Shown: one piece after another, positions 1 to 5,406 of the stretch | How positions within the stretch are numbered: position 1 is the stretch's first letter | Layout of the letters: every line of letters starts with the position of its first letter | Source of the DNA: Salibacteraceae bacterium | GTDB taxonomy: Bacteria > Bacteroidota > Bacteroidia > Flavobacteriales_G > Salibacteraceae | DNA: 5,647 nucleotides | Assembly (NCBI GenBank): GCA_023262195.1 | Contig: JALRDM010000303.1 | Coordinates: 1-5,647, forward strand | Direction: 5' to 3' | Made by a program: the position numbers and the translations under genes | Notes under the pieces: generated by a model | Database searches by the model: none | Seen by the model: the letters and a program-made list of their open reading frames with translations, nothing else | What the model was told of the DNA's origin: nothing

Positions 1-353
1 CCGTCCCCGTTCGTGTTGTAGGTTCGCCCGAAGTCGGATCCGGTGAACGCCGTCACCTGGTTTTCGGCCCCGATCTGCGCCAGCGCACGGTAGAAGGCGC
101 CGAGCGAGCGGCTGATGTCGCCGAGCAGGGTGCTATGCGCACCGTTGGCGGTGTTGCCGAGGGTGACTTGGTTGTCGTGCAGGTCGAAGCCGCCGATGCG
201 CACGAATAAAATCTGGCGCGTCAGGCCCAACTGACCTTGGGCGTTGATAAGGCGCGCCACCATGTGGAGTTGCTGCGCGAGGCTGGTGTTGGTGATGGAG
301 TTGAAGATCGCCGCGAAGGGGCTGGTGCCGGTGATGATGCTTGAAAGCAGCAG
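1..353 (-). CDS. DUF1501 domain protein, internal fragment (both ends missing)
   Basis: An uninterrupted minus-strand frame runs from about 365 to the window edge (in-frame TGA at 366-368). It gives roughly 120 residues. Motifs match the DUF1501 family: QQLHMVARLI, then RQILFVRIGGFDLHDNQ (the family's GGFDTHDNQ signature), then a segment ending FTGSDFGRTYNTNGDG, matching the family's T-SDFGRT-NGDG block. DUF1501 proteins are usually exported (often with a Tat signal), are about 400-500 residues, and belong to the alkaline-phosphatase/sulfatase-like superfamily; their biochemical role is not known and they often sit beside DUF1800 genes. The N-terminal half is absent because the sequence changes abruptly into a Bacteroidota gene near 340-353; the C-terminus runs off the window. 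The GC-rich codon use, with G/C at most third positions, is unlike everything else here, so this piece comes from a different genome or a foreign segment. Family assignment is confident; the exact right end is not. Confidence 0.85.
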   Translation of the reverse strand, partial: MLLSSIITGTSPFAAIFNSITNTSLAQQLHMVARLINAQGQLGLTRQILFVRIGGFDLHDNQVTLGNTANGAHSTLLGDISRSLGAFYRALAQIGAENQVTAFTGSDFGRTYNTNGD

Positions 354-368
354 GCTATATGAGTCTCA
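335..368. other. Composition and gene-content junction (probable chimera breakpoint)
   Basis: Left of here the DNA is GC-rich and codes on the minus strand for DUF1501; right of here it is AT-richer and codes on the plus strand for an M28 peptidase. The plus frame has a TGA at 335-337 and the minus frame a TGA at 366-368, so the break must lie between or very near them. Both genes lack their N-terminal part and are head-to-head with no promoter or start between them. This is what a ligation or assembly chimera looks like. A real recombination event is possible but less likely. Confidence 0.8.
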
Positions 369-1114
369 CAGAAAAACCCCTCACTTGGTCGGTCAGCAAT
401 TCATTCCTCCAAATTCCAATACTTAGTGTGCGTAAAGAAGCCTATAAGAAGAAAATTAAGAGGGTAACTCTCAATATTGACCAGGAATATTTGACCAATC
501 ATCGTACGGCAAACCTTATGGCAACCATACCCGGAACGGATACGGCTGGAAAAAAGATGCGAGTTTATACAGCACACCTAGATCACTTGGGCAGAATGGG
601 CTCTGAGGTTTACATCGCGGGGGCAAATGATAATGCAAGCGGTTCCGCAATGTTATTGGACATTTATAAGTATTACCTCCAAAACCCTCCTGAATTTGAA
701 GTGCGCTTTATTTGGTTTTCTGGTGAAGAAGCAGGACTTGTTGGATCTCAGTATTTCGTTGACAATAGCCCTATTGATTTGTCCAAAATTGGTTTTTTGA
801 TGAACTTGGATTTAATGGGGGACGCTGGCAAAGGCGTCACCGCTGTGAATGGTAAGGTTCTTGAAGAGCACTTTGCAAAATTGAGTTCCATTAATATGGA
901 AATGGGGCTCGTAGAGCAGGTTAAGGCTCGCGGGCCTGCTGCAAATAGCGATCACCATCCTTTTCATGAAAAGGGAGTGCCTTGCTTTTTCATCTATACC
1001 ATGGGAGATTACAACCACTATCATGACATCAATGACGTCCCTGAAAATCTACCATTAACGAATTATAGTGAAGTGTTTAAACTCATTGTTGGGTTTATGG
1101 AAATTGGAATTTAG
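341..1114 (+). CDS. M28 family zinc aminopeptidase, 5'-truncated
   Basis: This is the C-terminal part (about 257 residues) of a metallopeptidase that removes N-terminal residues from peptides using two zinc ions; family members in Bacteroidota are normally exported and about 450 or more residues long. Numbering from the TTG at 341, all expected zinc ligands are visible: H79 in AHLDHLG, bridging D97 in GANDNASG, general base E129 and ligand E130 in SGEEAG, D157 in MNLDLMG, and H228 in NHYHDINDVPENL. The first ~35 residues (KAAGYM then LTWSVSN and IPILSV) look like the end of the inserted PA domain usual in these proteins, so the signal peptide and most of the PA domain are missing. The TTG and the ATG at 359 are not credible starts; the frame is simply cut at the junction. 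It converges on the anti-sigma gene with only 2 bases between the stop codons. Confidence 0.9.
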   Translation: MKAAGYMSLTEKPLTWSVSNSFLQIPILSVRKEAYKKKIKRVTLNIDQEYLTNHRTANLMATIPGTDTAGKKMRVYTAHLDHLGRMGSEVYIAGANDNASGSAMLLDIYKYYLQNPPEFEVRFIWFSGEEAGLVGSQYFVDNSPIDLSKIGFLMNLDLMGDAGKGVTAVNGKVLEEHFAKLSSINMEMGLVEQVKARGPAANSDHHPFHEKGVPCFFIYTMGDYNHYHDINDVPENLPLTNYSEVFKLIVGFMEIGI

Positions 1115-1141
1115 GGCTATCGAAATACGGTGATAGAGCCC
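1114..1141. terminator. Imperfect hairpin at convergent gene ends
   Basis: GGGCTATC at 1114-1121 pairs with GATAGAGCCC at 1132-1141: five pairs, a two-base bulge, then three pairs, around a 10-base loop. It starts on the last base of the M28 stop codon, spans the anti-sigma stop codon and its last codons, and sits exactly where two convergent transcripts meet. There is no T-tract on either side, so it is not a classic intrinsic terminator. It may be a weak bidirectional terminator or mRNA 3'-end stabiliser, or chance. Confidence 0.35.
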
Positions 1142-2127
1142 TTCGCATTTCGTGCTTCATACACTAAGCCCCGATCATCTGTAGCAACAATTTGGTAATA
1201 ACATACCGTGTGATTGTCAATCTTATTTCCAAAACGATCTGTGCCGCACCACTTAAATCTAGGGTCTTTTGACTCAAACAATAGGTCTCCCGTTCTTGTC
1301 CAGATTTGAATTTGGAATGACGCGGCTGCCTCCGCACCTTCGGCTTCAAAACAATCGTTGGTTCCATCGCCATCCGCACTAATAAATGCTTTGGCATCAT
1401 GTGTTAACTTGAGGCTGCACACCAGTTCTTCTTTTCTCTCTTCTAATTCATTTTCGAACCCACCTTGGTCTTCAGCTGGAGTCTCGTCTTGATCGGCCAC
1501 ATTGGCTTCCTGACCCTCAACTTCTTTGTCAGCTGGCTCGGTATTCTCTCCCTTTTCCGCTAAAGCGTCAGCGCCTTTGTCTGCAGCAGAATTCACATGC
1601 AAATCATCTTTAACTTTAGGTAAGCTTTGGTTCGAAGTACCATTATCCAAATTCTCTTTTGAAATTTCTTCTGCGAGACCATCTTCAACTTTAGACTCTA
1701 ATTCAGGGTTAGACACAACTAACCCCGACTGGGCGGTCTCCGTTTCTATAGCATTGTTTGATGATTGCTCCGCTTGGTTTTCGATCATCTGATTCGCATC
1801 GCTCCATTCCTCAGCTTGTGTCACTTCAGCATCAGTGTTGAAATTTGATTCGTCCGCCTGATCTGATAACAATTCAATTGAATTGACTTCCTGATTAGCT
1901 TCCTGATTAGCCAACTTCACCTCATTTAACGCTCCAATCACAGATACAGTAGAAATACCCACGACAGCAGCAGCCTTGATTAAGCCTATACTCCCACCGG
2001 AACCGGCAGCAGACTGTGCGGTAAGAAAAGACTGAATCCCGGCCCAAACGCCTTCATTCACCGGAATTTCATGGCCCTGAAGCCCCTCTTTAAACAACTT
2101 TACTATTTGATCCTGACTGTTTTCCAT
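1117..2127 (-). CDS. Transmembrane anti-sigma factor with gliding-motility/T9SS type B-like C-terminal domain
   Basis: Predicted 336-residue membrane protein that would hold the neighbouring ECF sigma factor inactive. Residues 1-45 form a short cytoplasmic part whose IVKLFKEGLQGHEIPV then VWAGI pattern resembles the N-terminus of Bacteroidota anti-sigma factors. Residues about 46-67 are a single hydrophobic segment (containing K51), followed by a ~165-residue linker (about 70-234) very rich in E, D, N, Q and A, likely disordered and periplasmic. Residues about 237-336 match the gliding motility-associated/T9SS type B C-terminal domain layout: ADGDGTNDCF (family NGDG-ND-F), FQIQIWTRTGDLLFES (family IFNRWG-VFES), KWCGT (WDGT), a CYYQI strand and a final KGSITVFR (family G-I-L-R). 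Four cysteines (237, 259, 294, 309) lie in this last domain. The ATG overlaps the sigma factor stop codon (TGATG), indicating coupled translation and supporting this start. Anti-sigma role is inferred from position and topology; the C-terminal domain match is seen in the sequence. Confidence 0.8.
   Translation of the reverse strand: MENSQDQIVKLFKEGLQGHEIPVNEGVWAGIQSFLTAQSAAGSGGSIGLIKAAAVVGISTVSVIGALNEVKLANQEANQEVNSIELLSDQADESNFNTDAEVTQAEEWSDANQMIENQAEQSSNNAIETETAQSGLVVSNPELESKVEDGLAEEISKENLDNGTSNQSLPKVKDDLHVNSAADKGADALAEKGENTEPADKEVEGQEANVADQDETPAEDQGGFENELEERKEELVCSLKLTHDAKAFISADGDGTNDCFEAEGAEAAASFQIQIWTRTGDLLFESKDPRFKWCGTDRFGNKIDNHTVCYYQIVATDDRGLVYEARNAKGSITVFR
1887..1910. repeat. 12-base tandem duplication in anti-sigma linker
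   Basis: CTTCCTGATTAG occurs twice in direct tandem at 1887-1898 and 1899-1910. On the minus strand this encodes the doubled ANQE unit within ANQEANQEVN, just after the transmembrane segment. It is an in-frame replication-slippage duplication in the low-complexity linker, which tolerates length change. Confidence 0.85.
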
Positions 2128-2660
2128 CAGATATTATCTCGTTCTCCAATTATGTTCATTAGATAAGTTCTAGCCTTACGGAACTGTGTTTTGGAGGTGC
2201 TCTCCGTAACATCCAACTCTTCCGCTATTTCTTTGTGTGAATATCCTTCAATTGCGTACATGTTAAAAACCGTTCTATAACCTGCAGGCATTCCCTCAAT
2301 GAGTTTCATCAATTCTTCAGCCCTCAACTTACCAACTACCTTCTCACTAGAGCCAGCCAAATATTCGGCTTCGCTGATATCGACATCAATTTCATCAAGT
2401 TTCTTTTTTCGCAAGTAATCTAGGCTTGTATTGACCATGGTCCTGCGAATCCAACCTTCGAAACTCCCATCTCCTTTAAATTTATCAAGGCTTCTAAAAA
2501 CCTTTACGAATCCATCTTGCAGCACATCTGCCGCTCTTTCTCTGTCGGCTACATAGCGCATGCACACTGCCATCATCTTCCCACTAAACTTATCAAATAA
2601 CGCTCGTTGTGCCCTTTGACTGCCGCTCAAACACTGTTCAATCAACTCTTGGTCTGTCAT
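2127..2660 (-). CDS. ECF-type RNA polymerase sigma factor
   Basis: A 177-residue sigma-70 family protein of the extracytoplasmic function group, the usual size for these. Sigma region 2 covers about residues 5-80, with DVLQDGFVKVFRSL (region 2.2, core polymerase binding) and FEGWIRRTMVNTSLDYLRK (region 2.3-2.4, -10 recognition). A short acidic linker follows, then region 4 at about 115-170, with LIEGMPAGYRTVFNMYAIEG and the helix-turn-helix SHKEIAEELDVTESTSKTQ that reads the -35 element. The chosen start is the ATG at 2660, giving MTDQELIEQCL, the common opening for this group; a TTG three codons upstream (2669) would add only MPP and is less likely. The stop codon overlaps the anti-sigma start by one base, so the two proteins are made together, as is usual for a sigma factor and its inhibitor. 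Its regulon cannot be read from the window; autoregulation through the divergent spacer is plausible. Confidence 0.93.
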   Translation of the reverse strand: MTDQELIEQCLSGSQRAQRALFDKFSGKMMAVCMRYVADRERAADVLQDGFVKVFRSLDKFKGDGSFEGWIRRTMVNTSLDYLRKKKLDEIDVDISEAEYLAGSSEKVVGKLRAEELMKLIEGMPAGYRTVFNMYAIEGYSHKEIAEELDVTESTSKTQFRKARTYLMNIIGERDNI

Positions 2661-2762
2661 CGGTGGCAAAACTGGTGGGTAAGATGCTGAAAACGAAATA
2701 AAAGTTGTCTGAACAATAGAATTTCTTTTTGAGCGATCTAATAAAATACTTTCGCTCCGCGA
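2661..2762. promoter_or_regulatory. Divergent intergenic region between sigma factor and epimerase-CBS operon
   Basis: About 100 AT-rich bases separate the divergent starts, so promoters for both operons should lie here. For the plus-strand operon, TACTTTCG at 2747-2754 is one mismatch from the Bacteroidota -7 element TAnnTTTG, with a TTG at 2729-2731 upstream. That spacing (15 bases) is shorter than usual, and the element would put the transcript start almost at the ATG, giving a leaderless or near-leaderless message. I see no convincing -7/-33 pair toward the sigma gene; an ECF-type self promoter would not fit that consensus anyway. Region call is sound, element calls are weak. Confidence 0.4.
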
Positions 2763-3767
2763 ATGAAAATCTCAGCCAGCGTATATTCCAGTAAGGAAGG
2801 TAGCCTTAACGAAACCGTGGCAAACCTCGATGCACACGGTATTGATTATTTGCACATTGACTGTCGAGACAACCCTTCCGTGTTTGACGATATCGAGAGC
2901 ATACGTTCGTATAGCGACACTCCAATAGACCTCCATTTGATCACTTCAAATCCGGAACAATACTTTGAACGCATTAATGCTCTCGGAGTAGAATTGGTGA
3001 CATTGCAATATGAAGATCTTCAAGGCTATGAGTACAAAGGGGGTTTAAACTCTAAAATGGGACTTTCCATCATCACCCCAACTCCGGTGAGCGCTTTTGA
3101 TGCTGGAGCAGAATACTATGACTTTATTTTGATGATGGCTACAACGCCTGGAGAAAGCGGTGGCCGATTTAATAAAATCAATTTTCGAAAAATTCGAGAA
3201 TTCAAGAAGGCATATCCAAAAAAACAGGTCCATGTAGATGGTGGGGTCAATGACGAAGTGAGTTTTATTCTGCGAAACATGGGAGTTCACGCCTCTGTCG
3301 TTGGATCATATCTATTCAAAGATCAACCTCTAGGTGCTGCTTTACTTAATCTTAAAACGTATGATATTGATAGCCCCTATTCCGTAGGTGATTTTATGCG
3401 TGCAAGAGAAGAAAGCCCAATTGTGGCAAAACAAGATGCAGACTTGGAAACTGTGCTTAAGACAATTGACCGTTTTAAACTCGGGTTTGCTATATTGGAA
3501 GATGAAAACCATAAGATCATAGGAATTGTGAGTAATGCCGACCTAAGGCGTGAAGTACTTAAAAACGTTCACACGCCAACCAATATTTCACTTGAAAAAA
3601 TGATCAATACAAACCCAATTATTATCTCGGATGAGACCAGTGTGACCGACATGCTGAAGTTTTTAAAAGATTTTGATTTTCCAATAAACTATCTTCCAGT
3701 AGTCACCAGCAATGGTCAACTTCAAGGAGTAGTCTCATTCTTAAACCTTGTGAAAGGAGAGTTATGA
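2763..3767 (+). CDS. Ribulose-phosphate 3-epimerase-like TIM barrel fused to a CBS domain pair
   Basis: The 334-residue protein has two parts. Residues 1-~200 form a ribulose-phosphate 3-epimerase (RPE)-like barrel, which in the family interconverts ribulose 5-phosphate and xylulose 5-phosphate in the cytoplasm. The four metal/catalytic positions are kept: H31 and D33 in LHIDCRDN, H58 in IDLHLI, D159 in HVDGGVN. Phosphate-loop equivalents are [10 protein letters not shown] (129-136, where RPE has NPGFGGQ-F), GGV at 160-162 and GSYLF at 181-185. The usual RPE segment VMDGHFVPN is replaced by CRDNPSVF, so the substrate may differ. Residues ~207-268 and ~276-334 are two CBS domains; the first ends [10 protein letters not shown], close to the DLRR-type ligand motif of arabinose-5-phosphate isomerase (KdsD), and such pairs usually bind adenine nucleotides. 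Typical RPE is ~220 residues with no CBS domains. It opens a four-gene operon and overlaps the next gene by 4 bases (ATGA). Fold and fusion are confident, substrate is not. Confidence 0.85.
   Translation: MKISASVYSSKEGSLNETVANLDAHGIDYLHIDCRDNPSVFDDIESIRSYSDTPIDLHLITSNPEQYFERINALGVELVTLQYEDLQGYEYKGGLNSKMGLSIITPTPVSAFDAGAEYYDFILMMATTPGESGGRFNKINFRKIREFKKAYPKKQVHVDGGVNDEVSFILRNMGVHASVVGSYLFKDQPLGAALLNLKTYDIDSPYSVGDFMRAREESPIVAKQDADLETVLKTIDRFKLGFAILEDENHKIIGIVSNADLRREVLKNVHTPTNISLEKMINTNPIIISDETSVTDMLKFLKDFDFPINYLPVVTSNGQLQGVVSFLNLVKGEL
3754..3760 (+). promoter_or_regulatory. Shine-Dalgarno for DAHP synthase gene
   Basis: AAGGAGA lies a few bases before the ATG at 3764, inside the last codons of the epimerase-CBS gene. 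It is the only clear purine-rich ribosome site among the starts of this operon and supports the chosen start and translation coupling. It could simply be the codons for the C-terminal KGEL. Confidence 0.5.
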
Positions 3768-4762
3768 TTATACATACAAAGGAAAGCGCCAACATTGATA
3801 GGGTTCAACAGCTTGCAAAAGCAACCCAATCCGTTCTTTTCCAAAAAGATGAGCGCTACATTTTGGTTACCCCATCAAAAATGCAGAATCCACCGAGTGG
3901 ATTTGATGTAATTATAGATCAATTCTGGCCTATGTCGAGCGATCTGCAGTTGGGTAGTCGAGCCTATCTAAATCAGACCCGAGAAGTGGCTTTAGGTGAG
4001 GTGACCATCGGTGGGTCTGCCAACAATACCATCGTGATTGCAGGTCCATGTTCCGTAGAGTCTGAAAACCAGATTCGCGAGAGTGCCAATTTTATGAAGT
4101 CATTGGGAATAACCGCGCTTCGTGGCGGCTGCTACAAACCCCGGACATCTCCATACTCTTTTCAAGGTTTGGGTTTGGAAGGGTTGAAGCTGCTGGCTAA
4201 AATGCGTGAAGAATTTGGCTTCACCATCGTAAGCGAAGTGCGCGATGCCACCCATGTAAATGAAGTAATTGAGCATGCAGACGTCATTCAAGTTGGCGCC
4301 AAGAGCATGTATGATCATGGCATTCTGCGAGCTTGCGCCAAAACCACAAAACCGGTTTTGATTAAAAGAGGATTTGGAACCACCTTGCAAGAATTTGCGC
4401 AAGCGGCTGAGTTTGTGCTATCCGGTGGTAATCCAAATGTGATGCTGTGCGAGCGTGGAATACGAACCTTTGAAACTAAAACGAGGTTTACGCTGGATTT
4501 ATGTGGAGTGGCGTGGTTAAAAGAATACACCAATCTACCGATAATTTTAGATCCATCTCACGCACTCGGCTATCGTTATGGCATCTCTGATTTATCAAAA
4601 GCTTGTGTTGCTATGGGGATAGATGGGTTGTTGGTTGAAGTACACCCCGACCCATCGGTAGCCAAAAGTGATGCTGCTCAACAGCTTTATCACGATCAAT
4701 TTTCCGAACTTTTAACAGCAATAACACCTGTGGCAAAAGCCGTGGGCAGAAATATCGTTTAA
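3764..4762 (+). CDS. aroF: 3-deoxy-7-phosphoheptulonate (DAHP) synthase, type I-beta with N-terminal regulatory domain
   Basis: A 332-residue enzyme expected to condense phosphoenolpyruvate with erythrose 4-phosphate, the first step to chorismate. Residues 1-~70 form a ferredoxin-like domain as in the Thermotoga type (about 338 residues), where it mediates feedback by aromatic amino acids. The barrel follows: AGPCSVES with metal ligand C96, [19 protein letters not shown] with K125 and R127, KPVLIKRG with K201, [10 protein letters not shown] with R231/R234, DPSHALG with ligand H266, VEVHP with ligand E292, and KSD with ligand D303. Every metal ligand is therefore present. One oddity: the family motif GARNMQNF reads GAKSMYDHG here, with Lys180 where an Arg that contacts the PEP phosphate is expected. 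No chorismate mutase domain is fused, unlike many Bacteroidota DAHP synthases. [11 protein letters not shown] and CERGIRTFE place it with DAHP rather than KDO-8-phosphate synthases, though these are homologous. Its ATG overlaps the preceding stop by 4 bases, and its own stop overlaps the next start by 1 (TAATG). Confidence 0.88.
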   Translation: MIIHTKESANIDRVQQLAKATQSVLFQKDERYILVTPSKMQNPPSGFDVIIDQFWPMSSDLQLGSRAYLNQTREVALGEVTIGGSANNTIVIAGPCSVESENQIRESANFMKSLGITALRGGCYKPRTSPYSFQGLGLEGLKLLAKMREEFGFTIVSEVRDATHVNEVIEHADVIQVGAKSMYDHGILRACAKTTKPVLIKRGFGTTLQEFAQAAEFVLSGGNPNVMLCERGIRTFETKTRFTLDLCGVAWLKEYTNLPIILDPSHALGYRYGISDLSKACVAMGIDGLLVEVHPDPSVAKSDAAQQLYHDQFSELLTAITPVAKAVGRNIV

Positions 4763-5406
4763 TGATTCTCCAACGGAATATTGAATATCTCATGGAGAGC
4801 GATCCAGAAATTCAGCAGATCATCAGCGATGACCCCACCATGGCCGAGGTATCAGCATTAGCCGAATACACTGGCATTTCTTGGCAAAATTTGATTCAAT
4901 TCAACCTTTCAGCACTGGAGCTGCCTTGGACTGAAATCAAGTTCATTTTCTTAGATGTGGATGGAGTGCTCACCGAAGGAGGTATGTTTTACACGGAAGA
5001 TGGCGCGGAATTCAAACGCTTCGATACAAAAGATGGTATGGCCATCAAAACAGCCATGAATCATGGATATGAATTTGGCATCATTTCATCAGGTGTAAAT
5101 AAGGCGATAATACAGCACCGAGCAGATATGTTTGGCATAAAGCGCGTGTATGTCGGAGGCGATTCTAAACAAGTAGTTGCTGAGCACTGGCTGGCCGATA
5201 TGGATTTAGACTGGGATCAAACAGGATATATCGGTGACGATATCAACGATCTGAAAATGTTTGAAAAAGTTGCCATTGCCGCATGTCCGGCCGATGCTAC
5301 GAACCCAATAAAAGCGGCAGCAAGTTTTGTGCTCGAATCCGCTGGTGGAAAAGGCTGTGTGAGAGAATTTGCTCGTTACCTTCCTCCATTGAAAAGCATT
5401 TTGTGA
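4762..5406 (+). CDS. KdsC-like HAD phosphatase with N-terminal extension
   Basis: A 214-residue phosphatase of the HAD superfamily, closest by motif to KdsC (3-deoxy-D-manno-octulosonate-8-phosphate phosphatase) and related sugar-acid phosphatases. From residue 58 on it has motif I FLDVDGVLTEGG (nucleophile D65, acid/base D67), RFDTKDGMAIK typical of KdsC, motif II IISSG (S109/S110), K136 in GGDSK as the motif III lysine, and motif IV GDDINDLKMF (D159, D160, D163 for magnesium). The cap insertion is minimal, as in KdsC, which works as a tetramer. KdsC itself is usually 170-190 residues; here ~57 residues precede the core, predicted mostly helical and unrecognised. The start at 4762 is favoured because it overlaps the DAHP synthase stop (TAATG); an internal Met at residue 11 is the alternative. 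Its stop overlaps the rsmI start by one base (TGATG). Substrate could be Kdo-8-phosphate, another 3-deoxy-ulosonate phosphate, or a general sugar phosphate. Confidence 0.85.
   Translation: MILQRNIEYLMESDPEIQQIISDDPTMAEVSALAEYTGISWQNLIQFNLSALELPWTEIKFIFLDVDGVLTEGGMFYTEDGAEFKRFDTKDGMAIKTAMNHGYEFGIISSGVNKAIIQHRADMFGIKRVYVGGDSKQVVAEHWLADMDLDWDQTGYIGDDINDLKMFEKVAIAACPADATNPIKAAASFVLESAGGKGCVREFARYLPPLKSIL

Noticed and set aside
335..368. Junction as an insertion sequence or integration boundary
   Set aside because: No transposase, terminal inverted repeat, target duplication or tRNA is visible; a chimera explains it better.
244..426. Plus-strand open frame crossing the junction
   Set aside because: Its first part is antisense to DUF1501 and its second part is out of frame with the M28 peptidase; it has no recognisable content.
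1526..1792. Plus-strand open frame opposite the anti-sigma linker
   Set aside because: It is the Ser/Phe-rich complement of the acidic low-complexity linker, and the minus-strand gene explains the region fully.
2661..2762. Riboswitch or small RNA in the divergent spacer
   Set aside because: Only ~100 AT-rich bases with no notable stem or known aptamer core.
4100..4402. Minus-strand open frame inside the DAHP synthase gene
   Set aside because: The plus strand carries conserved catalytic motifs throughout; the antisense product has no family features.
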